From positions 186,001-250,000 of the forward strand of contig CAWCAT010000020.1 of assembly GCA_963793625.1 (NCBI GenBank): a DNA stretch of 64,000 bases, read 5' to 3'. The notes beneath the pieces were generated by a model. It was given only the letters and a program-made list of their open reading frames with translations, had not been told where the DNA came from and made no database searches. The translations under genes were made by a program, and so were the position numbers. Source of the DNA: G963668605 sp963793625 (GTDB lineage Bacteria; Acidobacteriota; Terriglobia; Bryobacterales; Bryobacteraceae). Below are positions 27,416 to 36,977 of the stretch, one piece after another. Numbering within the stretch: the first letter of the stretch is position 1; each line of letters starts with the position of its first letter.

Positions 27416-28294
27416 ATGGCTCTGCGAATCGGGATTCACACATCTTCGGCTGGGGCGCTTGAGAATGCGGCGAAAAAGGCGATTGCGCTGGGCGCAAACA
27501 CTTTTCAAATATTCTCATCGAGTCCGCGGATGTGGCGCGCGTCAGTTCCAGATCCTGCTTCAGTGAAGCGAATGGCGTTGCTGCGCAAAGAGTATGATTT
27601 AAAGCCGCTTGTGATCCACGACACTTATCTGATCAATCTGTCGTCGATTGACCCTACGATTCGACTGAATTCGATCAGTTGCTATCGTGGCGAAGTGGAG
27701 CGCGCGATGCTGATCGGCGCAGAGTATCTGGTTGCGCATCCCGGGAGCTACAAAGGACAGACGGTCGAAGAAGGCATTGCTGCTTGTGTTGCCGGCCTGA
27801 CGGAAGCAGTGCAGGGGCTGAAATCGAAAAAGCTCACGCTGCTGCTTGAGAATACGGCGGGCGGCGGGGCAGCGCTCGGATCGCGTCTGGAAGAATTGGC
27901 AGCGATTCGCCATCAGCTGAAATCGCAGGTGGGGTTTGCGATCGGTTATTGCCTGGATACGTGCCACCTGCACGCGGCCGGATACGACGTTTCCTCATTA
28001 GTGGGATTCAAACAGACGATCCGCGCAATCGAATACCTGCTGGGACTTGAGAACGTCCCTGTAATTCACGTGAATGATTCGAAAACGCCGCGCGGCTCAC
28101 GCATCGACCGGCACGCCAACATCGGAGAGGGCCAAATCGGGCTGGAAGCCTTTAGACGGATTTTGAATCATCCGCAGCTGTCGAAGAAGGCTTTTATTCT
28201 GGAAACTCCGATGGATCACGACGGGGACGATCTGAAGAACGTGCAGACGTTGAAAAAACTGGTTAAAAAAAAGAGAGTAACCGCGGATCGTTGA
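27416..28294 (+). CDS. nfo: Endonuclease IV (AP endonuclease)
   Basis: 292 residues, zinc-dependent apurinic/apyrimidinic endonuclease of base-excision repair. ATG 27416 follows a GGGGGA site; the frame runs upstream into dnaE2 without meaning. Signatures include RIGIHTSSAGALENAAKKA, FQIFSSSPRMW, YLVAHPGSYKG, LLLENTAGGG, IGYCLDTCHLHAAGYD, IHVNDSKTPRGSRIDRHANI and FILETPMD, which carry the tri-zinc His, Glu and Asp ligands. It sits 52 bases after dnaE2, so the mutasome and AP-site repair may be co-expressed. Confidence 0.95.
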   Translation: MALRIGIHTSSAGALENAAKKAIALGANTFQIFSSSPRMWRASVPDPASVKRMALLRKEYDLKPLVIHDTYLINLSSIDPTIRLNSISCYRGEVERAMLIGAEYLVAHPGSYKGQTVEEGIAACVAGLTEAVQGLKSKKLTLLLENTAGGGAALGSRLEELAAIRHQLKSQVGFAIGYCLDTCHLHAAGYDVSSLVGFKQTIRAIEYLLGLENVPVIHVNDSKTPRGSRIDRHANIGEGQIGLEAFRRILNHPQLSKKAFILETPMDHDGDDLKNVQTLKKLVKKKRVTADR

Positions 28295-28368
28295 ACGAAG
28301 GCCCGCCACACACCCGCCATTTTTGAGTGCATTCCAGGCCGCGAGCTATATTAGTAGTTCACCCCCTT

Positions 28369-30813
28369 ATGCCGGAAAAGATTTACGAACACCAGACCAT
28401 CGAATTGAAGTGGAGTGCGAGTTGGGCGGCTCAGCCCGATCTGTACAGAACGAAGGACGACGGAGCGAAGCCGCGCTATTACGTGCTTGAGATGTTGCCG
28501 TATCCCAGCGGGCGGCTGCATATGGGCCACGTTCGCAACTACTCCATCGGCGATACACTCGCGCGCTATCAATGGATGCGCGGTTACGACGTACTGCACC
28601 CGATGGGTTGGGACGCTTTCGGTCTTCCGGCGGAGAACGCAGCGATCAAGAACAAGCGCCATCCGCGCGAATGGACCGTCTCCAACATCGCGCACATGAA
28701 GGTGCAGTTGCAGCGCATGGGCTTCAGCTACGACTGGGATCGCGAGGTCTCAACGTGCGAGCCGGAATACTATCGCTGGAATCAGTGGTTCTTCCTGAAA
28801 ATGCTGGAGCGCGGCATCGCTTATCAGAAACAGTCCCTGGTGAACTGGTGCCCGGAGTGCGCCACCGTGCTCGCGAATGAGCAAGTGGAGAACGGCTGCT
28901 GCTGGCGTCACGAAACCACGCCTGTAGAACAGCGCGAACTCAAGCAGTGGTTTCTGCGCACTACCGCTTACGCGCAGGAATTGCTCGACGATATACAGCA
29001 ACTCGAAGCCGGCTGGCCGGAGCGCGTGCTCAGCATGCAGCGCAACTGGATCGATCGCTCAGAGGGTACGGAAGTCGATTTCACGCTCGAAGGCACGGAG
29101 CAGAAAATCCGCGTCTTCACGACGCGCGTCGACACGATCTTCGGCGCGACCTGCGTGATTCTCGCGCCGGAACACCCGATCGCAAAGCAGCTTTGCCAGG
29201 GCGATCTGGCTGTGACGCTGAAGGCGATGGTCGATGACCAGGGCCGCAAGGATCCCGAATCGCTGATCAAGGAAGGCTTCTTCACGGGGCACTACGCCGT
29301 GAATCCGTTCAGCGGCGAAAAGGCTCCGGTGTGGGTGGGTAATTTCGTGCTGATGGGCTATGGCACAGGCGCGATCATGGCCGTGCCCGCCCACGACGAA
29401 CGCGATTTCGAATTCTGCACGAAGTACGGCATAACGATCAGGCCGGTGATTCGTCCTGTTGATGGCACGCTCGCCGACGTGGCCACCATGAAGGAAGCGT
29501 TCACTGAATACGGCATCGCTGAAATCTGCGGCGAGTTCTCCGGATTGCCCAGCGCCGAAGCGCGCCGCCAGATGAACGAGAAGGCCGGACGCGAGGGCTT
29601 CGGCAAGGCCGCAATCACATACCGCCTCAAGGATTGGGGCGTTTCCCGCCAACGCTACTGGGGCACGCCGATTCCGGTGATCCACTGCGAAAAGTGCGGC
29701 GTGGTTCCGGTGCCCGAATCCGCGTTGCCCGTAGTGCTGCCGCTCGACGTCGAAATTACAGGACGCGGCAAGTCTCCGCTGGCGCAATGTGCCTTCGTTC
29801 CTGAATGTCGATTGTCCGAAATGCGGCGGGCCCGCGCAGCGTGAAACCGACACCATGGACACGTTCGTGGATTCGTCGTGGTACTTCTTCCGCTATGTCG
29901 ATCCGCACAACCAGACGCTGCGTTCGATCCCGCAAAAGTGAATCCGTGGTTTCCAGTCGATCAGTATATCGGCGGCGTCACGCATGCGATTCTGCATCTG
30001 ATGTATGCGCGTTTCTGGTGCAAGGTGATGCGCGATCTGGGGCTCGTGAACATCGATGAGCCGTTCAAGAATTTGTTCACGCAGGGCATGGTGCAGTTGA
30101 ACGGACAGACCATGTCGAAGTCCAAGGGCAACATCGTCGACCCCGATGAGATGGTTGTGAAATACGGCGCGGATACCTGCCGGCTGTTCACACTGTTCGC
30201 AGCGCCGCCTGAAAAAGACATGGACTGGGATGAGTCCAGCGTCGAAGGACAATACCGTTTTATCAGCCGGTTGTACCGCTTCGTGACGCGCAACATGGAC
30301 GCGACCGAAGGCAGCGGCGAAACCGATCGCAAGGCTCTGCGCAAACTGCATCAGACCATCCACAAGATGACGCAGGACTTCGAGAGCCGCTGGCACTTCA
30401 ACACCTCGATTGCGGCGTTAATGGAGTTGGTGAACGCGCTGTACCAGCACGAAGCAGGACTCTCACCGCAAGCGCGCAAAGAGATCTGCGAAAAGCTGGT
30501 GCTATTGTTGGCGCCGCTCGCTCCGTTCACTGCCGAAGAACTTTGGGAGCAGTTGGGCCACGCAGGTCCGGTGTTCAAACAAGCCTGGCCGGTGTTCGAC
30601 GAAGCGCTCGCTCAGGAAGAGGGTGCTGAGGTCGTAATCCAGGTGAACGGCAAGCTGCGCAGCAAGATGATCGTTCCTTTCGGAACAGCCAAGTCCGCAC
30701 TTGAGCAACTTGCGCTGAGCGATGACAAGGTCAAAGCATTTGTCGATGGCAAGCAGATCGCGAAAGTGATCGTGGTGCCCGACAAACTGGTCAATGTTGT
30801 CGTGAAAGGCTGA
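28369..30813 (+). CDS. leuS: Leucyl-tRNA synthetase (two frameshifts)
   Basis: About 814 residues, class Ia synthetase charging tRNA-Leu. The HIGH-type motif is PYPSGRLHMGHVRNYSIGD and the KMSKS loop is TMSKSKGN near 30110. The CP1 editing domain is visible (FTTRVDTIFGATCVILAPEHP, GTGAIMAVPAHDERD), as is WCPECATVLANEQV. The frame is lost near 29796, where the next frame gives NVDCPKCGGPAQRETDTMDT and FVDSSWYFFRYVD, and again near 29920, where FDPAKVNPWFPVDQYIGG resumes. ATG 28369 is the start. Because the enzyme is essential, the breaks are best explained as sequence errors. Confidence 0.92.
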
Positions 30814-30834
30814 TAGTCATAAGATTAGAGCGAC

Positions 30835-32355
30835 ATGAAATCGCTTATCGCGTTTGCGATCGGGCTCGTTGTAGCCTCTTCGCTGGCGGGCGCTGCCTCT
30901 GACAAATACATCCTGACGCCGAAACCCGGCCCAGCTCCTAAGATTAATGGACCGGTCGTGTATGGGGCACGTCCGGGCCGGCCGTTCCTTTACCGCATTC
31001 CCTGCACTGGACAGAGGCCGATCAAGTTTTCTGCGAAAGGGCTGCCCAAAGAACTGAAGCTTGATGCCGCGACTGGCATCATCCAAGGGACAACGCCTGC
31101 GAAGCGCGGCGAATATCCCATCACGATGCAGGCCACGAACGGCAAGGGCCGCACGTCAAAACAATTCAAAATCGTAGTTGGCGACACGCTTTCGCTGACT
31201 CCGCCGATGGGCTGGAACGATTGGTACACGCACTATGACCGCATCACGGACAAGCTGATGCGGCAGGCCGCCGACGTGATGATTTCATCCGGTATGGCCG
31301 ATTACGGATATCAGTTCGTGAACATCGATGACTGCTGGATGATCAAACCGGGCTCCAGCGATCCGGATTTGTCAGGTGAGGCCAGGACCAAGGAAGGCGC
31401 GATCCGGCCCAACCGCAGATTTCCCGACATGAAGGCACTTACCGGTTACATCCACTCAAAGGGATTGAAGGCCGGTATCTACACCTCTCCGGGGCCGCTG
31501 ACGTGCGCGAAATTCGAGGGGTCCTACCAGCACGAGGAAATCGACGCGAAGACCTTTGCAGCATGGGGATTCGACTTTCTGAAACACGACTGGTGTTCCT
31601 ACCGAAACATTGACAAGGCAACGACGGACGAAGCGCGCAAAAAGCCGTACGCGCAGATGGGTGCGATTCTGGCCAAGCTCGACCGGGACATGGTGTTCAA
31701 CCTCTGCCAGTACGGCATGAACGATGTCTGGAAGTGGGGCGCGGAGGTAGGCGGCAATTGCTGGCGCACAACCGGCGATTTGGGTCTGGAGAAATCGACG
31801 AAACTGCCGGGTTTCTACAGCATCGGATTCAAGAACGCGGCCCAGTGGGAGTACGCCGGGCCGGGACACTGGAACGATCCCGACTATATTTTGATTGGCA
31901 ATGTCGGAAACGCGCGGAAATTCGATCAGCCTCCGACGCCGACATCGCTTACCGCCGACGAACAGTACAGCTACATGTCGATGTGGGCGCTGATGGCTTC
32001 TCCGCTTTTCTACTCGGGCCACATGGGGAGCATGGACGAATTTACGCTAAGCCTGCTCTGCAATTCTGAAGTGATCGATATCGATCAGGACGCGTTGGGC
32101 AAGCAGGCGCGCATCGTTCGCAAGACAGAGGACGAATTCGTGCTCGCCAAGCCGATGTCCGACGGATCCCTGGCAGTTGGCCTTTTCAACCTGAGTGACG
32201 ATTCGCGGAAGATTAGCGCGACGTGGACCGATCTCGGCGTGAAGGGAAAGCGCAGGATCCACGATGTGTGGCGGCAGAAGGACATCGGAACTTCGAATGC
32301 GAGCTACTCCGTGACAGTCCCCCGGCACGGCGTTGCGTTCGTCAGGTTGTACTAA
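30835..32355 (+). CDS. Alpha-galactosidase, GH27, with putative Ig-like N-domain
   Basis: 506 residues, exported (FAIGLVVASSLAGAA). Residues ~40-115 form an Ig-like module of the putative-Ig (He_PIG) type (PKELKLDAATGIIQGTTPAK). The GH27 barrel follows from LTPPMGWNDWYTHYD: YQFVNIDDCW, LKAGIYTSPGPLTC, FDFLKHDWCSY with the nucleophile Asp, NCWRTTGDLG with the acid/base Asp, and HWNDPDYILIGN; a beta-sandwich ends the protein. It removes terminal alpha-galactose (or NPCBM-like sugars) from plant or microbial glycans. It lies 21 bases after leuS but is probably independent. Confidence 0.92.
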   Translation: MKSLIAFAIGLVVASSLAGAASDKYILTPKPGPAPKINGPVVYGARPGRPFLYRIPCTGQRPIKFSAKGLPKELKLDAATGIIQGTTPAKRGEYPITMQATNGKGRTSKQFKIVVGDTLSLTPPMGWNDWYTHYDRITDKLMRQAADVMISSGMADYGYQFVNIDDCWMIKPGSSDPDLSGEARTKEGAIRPNRRFPDMKALTGYIHSKGLKAGIYTSPGPLTCAKFEGSYQHEEIDAKTFAAWGFDFLKHDWCSYRNIDKATTDEARKKPYAQMGAILAKLDRDMVFNLCQYGMNDVWKWGAEVGGNCWRTTGDLGLEKSTKLPGFYSIGFKNAAQWEYAGPGHWNDPDYILIGNVGNARKFDQPPTPTSLTADEQYSYMSMWALMASPLFYSGHMGSMDEFTLSLLCNSEVIDIDQDALGKQARIVRKTEDEFVLAKPMSDGSLAVGLFNLSDDSRKISATWTDLGVKGKRRIHDVWRQKDIGTSNASYSVTVPRHGVAFVRLY

Positions 32356-33676
32356 TTACCAGCGCGGGAGCACGCGTTTCCAGTTCGGATCGACGTGCTT
32401 CTGCATCTCGGCCTCGTCGTCGCGTTTGCGGTAGGGAAGCTCGTGATAAATCTCCCCGAGACGCGCGATCTGATCGTAATCGAGATCCACGCCGAGGCCG
32501 GGCTCATCGGGAATGCGCACGCAACCGTTCACAAACTTGATGCGCCCGCCCTGGACAACTTCATCCCTTTCGGTCTGCCATGGATAATGAGTGTCGCAGG
32601 CGTAGGTTACATGCGGCGCGGCCGCGGCAGCATGCGCCATCGTCATCAAGCTGACTCCCAGATGATTATTGGAGTGCATGGAGACACCCATGTGAAGCGT
32701 CTGGCAAAGGTCTGCCAGGCGTTGCAGATTTCGAATTCCGCCCCAGTAATGCGGATCGGAAAGCACAATCTGCACCGCGTCTGTACGCCACGCCTCGGGC
32801 ACATGCGCGAAGCACGTGACTGCGACATTGCTCGCCAGCGGAGTATGATTGCCCAGCGCCAGCAGACGCCGGCGGACTTCCGCCATACCGTCCATGCCAG
32901 CAGCAGGATCTTCCAGATAGCCTCCGTCGGATAGCTCGTTTTTCAAGGCCTCGCCGACCATCACCGAAGTTTCGACAGACCAGGCGCAATTCGGATCGAT
33001 GCGCAGTGGATACTTCGGACCGAACTCTTCGCGGAGCGCTTTGATGGTTGCGATCTCGACACCTGGATCTAGCACGCCGCCCTTAAGCTTGATCTCGCGA
33101 AAGCCGTATTTCTCGATCATCTGACGGCACTGCCGCACCGTAGAACTTCACATCGAGGCACTCACCGTACTCGTCTTCGCGCGCATCGCTGTCCAGGCCA
33201 CCGCCGCCGCCGTGCTTGTAGAACAAGTAGGCGGAGAACGGCACTTCGTCACGCGCGCGCCCACCCACGATGTCGCACAGGGGCTTGCCGAGCGCTTTCC
33301 CGATCAGATCGAGACATGCGACTTCGATCGCACCGTTGGTGCGGGTGTGACGATCCAGCGGATTTTCGCCTGGTACCAGATAGGTGTGCGAACGTCCACC
33401 GGCAACTGCGGTCGACTCCGCTTCCGCATCCGCAGTGAACTGCAGCCACAAACGCGTGAGCTGGAACGGGTCCATGCCAATGACGCGACTGCGCGCTGCT
33501 TCCAGTGCCGCCAGCGGCCCATCCCCGCCGTAAGTTTCCGAGATGCCGACGAGGCCTTCGTCGGACACCACTTCGACTATCGTGCGCAGAGCGTAGGGAG
33601 CGTGACGCCCGTAGGAACTACGGAGCGGCGCATCAGCAACGGCCAGGGGATGCAGGCGCAGGTCAACGATGCGCAT
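32356..33676 (-). CDS. Glucarate dehydratase-like enolase-superfamily enzyme (one frameshift)
   Basis: About 440 residues; mandelate racemase/enolase superfamily, nearest to glucarate dehydratase, which dehydrates D-glucarate. The N-terminal cap reads MRIVDLRLHPLAVADAPLRS and YALRTIVEVVSDEGLVGISE. The barrel shows IKLKGG (catalytic KxK), LRIDPNCAWS and YLEDPAAG metal ligands, SDPHYWGG, and MHSNNHLGVSL with the catalytic His. A single base gain near 33140-33146 separates the two halves; VRQCRQMIEKYGFREIKLKG continues in the other frame. It is convergent with the GH27 gene; both fit sugar use. Confidence 0.85.
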
Positions 33677-33691
33677 GGGTGGGATTCGTAA

Positions 33692-33823
33692 TTAGTGCCT
33701 GGAGCCGGACTTGGGGTTCTTCAATTTCGTCTGGCGGGCCTTCACGGCTTTGCGTTTCGGCTTCGTGATGAGAAATGTTCCGCTGCCGATGTATTGCGAT
33801 TGATAGAGCTTGTCGTCTGCCAT
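33692..33823 (-). CDS. 43-residue basic protein
   Basis: ATG 33823 with AGGAGA 7 bases upstream, ending at TAA just before the glucarate-dehydratase-like gene (15-base gap, same strand). The product begins MADDKLYQSQYIGSGTFLIT and has a Lys/Arg-rich C-terminal half (about 12 basic residues in 20). The longer frame from 33946 has no ribosome site and overlaps the MFS gene start. I do not recognise it; its size and charge suggest nucleic-acid or ribosome contact, which is only a guess. Confidence 0.55.
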   Translation of the reverse strand: MADDKLYQSQYIGSGTFLITKPKRKAVKARQTKLKNPKSGSRH

Positions 33824-33918
33824 TTGTGATTCTCCTGTAAATAAGCGTGAGTTCTTAGTGTACCAAGACGGCGGCGCAGGCAGGTTACTGTAAGCAGGTT
33901 CTATCCTGAAAGTGACGA

Positions 33919-35115
33919 ATGGCTTGGCAAGACACGTTTCGAGCACTGCGCAACCGGAACTACCGTCTGTTCTTCATTGGACAGATCACCTCGCTCGTCG
34001 GAACGTGGATGCAGAACGTCGCGCTGAGCTGGCTGGTGTATCGACTCACGCATGATGAACTGATCCTGGGTGTCACGGCATTCTGTTCGAATATCGCGGT
34101 GTTTGTGCTGGGACCGTTAGGCGGAGTCCTGGCGGATCGCTATCCGCGACTACGGATCGTCATTATCGCCCAGTCGCTGTCGCTCGTACAGGCCGTAATC
34201 CTGACGGTGCTAACGCTTACCGGGCATATCGACGTCGTCACAATTTTGGGACTCGCGCTTCTGCTCGGCACCATCAACGCGTTCGAGATTCCGGCGCGGC
34301 AGGCGCTGGTGGTTCAACTGGCGCAGAAGGACGACTTAATAAACGCCATTGCGCTCAATTCCGCCATGTTCAACGCCGCACGAGTGATTGGGCCGGCAAT
34401 CGCAGGAATCGCCGTCGCCCTGGCGGGTGAGGGAGTCTGCTTCGCGATCAATGCGGCCAGTTTCCTCGCTGTTCTCGTTTGCCTGTCATTGATACGGCTC
34501 CCGGCGCACCCCGCCCAGCCCAGCGAGTCGCCGTTGAGCCGACTGGCGGGCGGCGTCAACTACGTGCGCGCTTCGGTGCCTGTGCGCTCGATTCTAATAC
34601 TGATGGGTTCGGCGACAATCTGCGCGATGCCGATCATGGTGCTCGCGCCGTTTTTCGCAGACGACATTTTCCACAGGGGCTCGCTGGGCCTCGGCTTTCT
34701 GAGCGGCGCGATGGGGCTTGGCGCAATTGGCGGCACGCTCGCACTGGCGCGACGAACGCATACTCGCGGGCTCTCCGGTGTAATCTTCTTCAGTTCGGTC
34801 GGTCTCTCAGGTTGTCTGGCCTTATTCGCCTTCTCGCAGTGGTTTGGCGTTTCGCTGGCCATCATGATGGGTATCGGTTTCTGCATTATGCGACAGAACG
34901 CGTCGGCCAACACCTACATTCAGACACTGGTGCCGGATGAGTACAGGGGGCGAATCATGGCATTCTATTCAATGACCGTGGTTGGCTTGAGCCCGATCGG
35001 GAGTCTGGCGGCTGGAGCCTTGGCGCATCAGTACGGTCCGCGCGTGACCGTCGCCGCAGGCAGCGCGTTGTGCTTGTGTGCTGCTTTCGTGTTTCGGTTT
35101 TCGATGAAGGATTAA
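33919..35115 (+). CDS. MFS exporter (EntS/MFS_3-like)
   Basis: 398 residues with about twelve membrane helices. MAWQDTFRALRNRNYRLFFI and VGTWMQNVALSWLVY at the N-terminus and LGGVLADRYPRLRIVI (the loop 2-3 motif) are typical of the MFS_3 group that includes the enterobactin exporter EntS. DEYRGRIMAFYSMTVVGLSP marks the second half. The substrate is unknown. The stop overlaps the next start by one base (TAATG), so it is coupled to the zincin gene. Confidence 0.88.
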   Translation: MAWQDTFRALRNRNYRLFFIGQITSLVGTWMQNVALSWLVYRLTHDELILGVTAFCSNIAVFVLGPLGGVLADRYPRLRIVIIAQSLSLVQAVILTVLTLTGHIDVVTILGLALLLGTINAFEIPARQALVVQLAQKDDLINAIALNSAMFNAARVIGPAIAGIAVALAGEGVCFAINAASFLAVLVCLSLIRLPAHPAQPSESPLSRLAGGVNYVRASVPVRSILILMGSATICAMPIMVLAPFFADDIFHRGSLGLGFLSGAMGLGAIGGTLALARRTHTRGLSGVIFFSSVGLSGCLALFAFSQWFGVSLAIMMGIGFCIMRQNASANTYIQTLVPDEYRGRIMAFYSMTVVGLSPIGSLAAGALAHQYGPRVTVAAGSALCLCAAFVFRFSMKD

Positions 35116-36332
35116 TGAAAAGTCTGATCGCATTACTGTCGCTGTTTCTTGCCACTCAGGCAGCGTACGCCAAAGAGAAACCCAAACTCTTCGACGACGT
35201 TACCGCTATTGCGAAAGAACTCAGCGAAATCACCGGCCTGAAACTCAAGCGGCCCGTACCGCATGACACGATGACGCGTGAAGCGCTGAAGAAGTACATC
35301 CAGCAAAAGATCAAGGAGCAAGTGAAACCCGAAGAAATTCGGCTGGAAGAACTGGCGCTGAAGAAATTCGGCTTCCTGCCGCAGGAATTCAATCTGGAGC
35401 GCGCCACCGTGGATTTGCTCACTGAGCAGGCCGCCGCATTTTACGACTACCACAAGCAGCGGCTGTACGTGCTTGAATCCAATTCGGACAGCATGCAGCA
35501 GATGGCCCTGGTGCACGAGTTGGCGCACGCGCTGGCGGATCAACACTTTCGGCTCGACAAGTTCATCAAGAAATCGGATTCTGGCGATGACAGCGCTGTG
35601 GCGCGCATGGCTGTGATGGAGGGCCAGGCATCATGGCTCACGTTCGAGTATCTGTCGCGTAAGGCGGGTCGAAATCTCAAAGACTCTCCTGATTTTTTGA
35701 AGGCGATGGTGATGGCGATGAACTCGGGCGGCGAGCAATTTCCGGTGCTCGAAAAGGCTCCGCTGTACATGCGTGAAGGACTGCTGTTTCCCTACACGCA
35801 AGGCACGCTGTTCCAACAAAGAGTCGTGGAGAAGCTGGACAATGCAGCATTTGCGGAAGTCTTCCGTAATCCGCCTGCCAGTTCGCAGCAGATCCTGCAC
35901 CCGGACAAGTATTTCGCGCATGTAAATCCGTCACGCCCGCGACCGCAGCCATTCCCGGATGCGAAAGGCTATCGCAAGGTGTACGAAGGCTCTTTCGGCG
36001 AACTGGACCATTCCATCCTGCTGCAACAGTATGCAGGCAAGCAGGCGGCTGGTCTGGCAGAGCAGTGGAAGGGATCGTCCTTCGTAATCACGGAGCGCAG
36101 GTCTGAGGCGCAAAGCATGCTCTCCTACGTGTCGGAATGGCAGACGGTTGACGCGGCTCGGCAGTTTTTCGCTCATTACAGGACCGTGCTGAAGGGGAAA
36201 TGGAAACGTTTTGACATTGCAACGGACACACCGAGCGAACTGACAGGCTCAGGCGACGATGGCCGCTTTGTACTAAAACTCGATGGCGCGCACGTCACAA
36301 GTCTGGAAGGAATTCCAAACCCGAAGCCATAG
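35115..36332 (+). CDS. Exported HEXXH zincin-like metalloprotease
   Basis: 405 residues from ATG 35115; the signal peptide is MKSLIALLSLFLATQAAYA. A zinc-binding HEXXH is at VHELAHALADQHF, with a likely third ligand Glu in MEGQASWLTFEYLS about 35 residues later, the spacing of gluzincins. The preceding region (ATVDLLTEQAAAFYDYHKQR, LYVLES) is typical of a large acidobacterial family of uncharacterised zincins. Coupled to the upstream MFS exporter, so it may process or accompany the exported compound; this is inference. Confidence 0.7.
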   Translation: MKSLIALLSLFLATQAAYAKEKPKLFDDVTAIAKELSEITGLKLKRPVPHDTMTREALKKYIQQKIKEQVKPEEIRLEELALKKFGFLPQEFNLERATVDLLTEQAAAFYDYHKQRLYVLESNSDSMQQMALVHELAHALADQHFRLDKFIKKSDSGDDSAVARMAVMEGQASWLTFEYLSRKAGRNLKDSPDFLKAMVMAMNSGGEQFPVLEKAPLYMREGLLFPYTQGTLFQQRVVEKLDNAAFAEVFRNPPASSQQILHPDKYFAHVNPSRPRPQPFPDAKGYRKVYEGSFGELDHSILLQQYAGKQAAGLAEQWKGSSFVITERRSEAQSMLSYVSEWQTVDAARQFFAHYRTVLKGKWKRFDIATDTPSELTGSGDDGRFVLKLDGAHVTSLEGIPNPKP

Positions 36333-36387
36333 CGGCGCGTCTAAGTTACACTGAAGAAAACAGCTTTATGTGAGGAGATCCTGGATC

Positions 36388-36960
36388 ATGCGAAGAATAC
36401 TATCCTTGTTGTTACTTTCGGCAGTAATGTTGGCGCCGATGGGCGCCGCTGACGTCCCGCGTCCAGCCAGGGATCTGAAATTCAAGTTGGCCTCGGGCGA
36501 AGAAGTGCCGCTAAGCAAGTACAAGGGCAAGATCGTTGTGCTGGAGTTTTTGCTGACCACCTGTTCACACTGCCAGGAATTCTCGCGGGCCATGGAAAAA
36601 GTTTCCAAGGAGTTTGAGGGCAAGGGCGTGCAGATGGTAGGTGTCGCTATCAATGAAGGCGCCAATAAGCTTGTAGGCGAATACTCCAGGCAGTTCGGCC
36701 TGCGCTTTCCGGTGGGCTACATTCAGAACCAGCAGGCTCCAATCGAGTTTTTGCAGCACCCGGTGATGTCGCGCATGATGATGCCGCAGGTTGTCTTTAT
36801 AGACCGCGCTGGCGTGATTCAGGCTCAATATGCGGGCTCTGATACAAAGTTCTTTACTGGTGAAGAGCAGAACCTGCGCGAGATGGTTCAGAAGATGTTG
36901 GGTAAAGCGCCGGCCGCCAAGCCCGCCGTCAAGAAGGCTCCCGCAAAGAAAGTTTCGTAA
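36388..36960 (+). CDS. Exported thioredoxin-like (TlpA/AhpC-TSA) protein 1 with Lys-rich tail
   Basis: 190 residues; ATG 36388 follows GAGGAG by 10 bases, whereas a GTG at 36370 would precede that site. The signal peptide is MRRILSLLLLSAVMLAPMGA. The thioredoxin-like fold shows LSKYKGKIVVLEFLLTTCSH with a CSHC redox centre and MMPQVVFIDRAGVIQAQY (cis-Pro loop). The last ~22 residues are an Ala/Lys/Pro tail (KAPAAKPAVKKAPAKK). It is the first of a tandem pair, 17 bases before its paralogue; the two differ in active site and are probably co-transcribed. Confidence 0.85.
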   Translation: MRRILSLLLLSAVMLAPMGAADVPRPARDLKFKLASGEEVPLSKYKGKIVVLEFLLTTCSHCQEFSRAMEKVSKEFEGKGVQMVGVAINEGANKLVGEYSRQFGLRFPVGYIQNQQAPIEFLQHPVMSRMMMPQVVFIDRAGVIQAQYAGSDTKFFTGEEQNLREMVQKMLGKAPAAKPAVKKAPAKKVS

Positions 36961-36977
36961 TCACATCTCAGGAGAAG

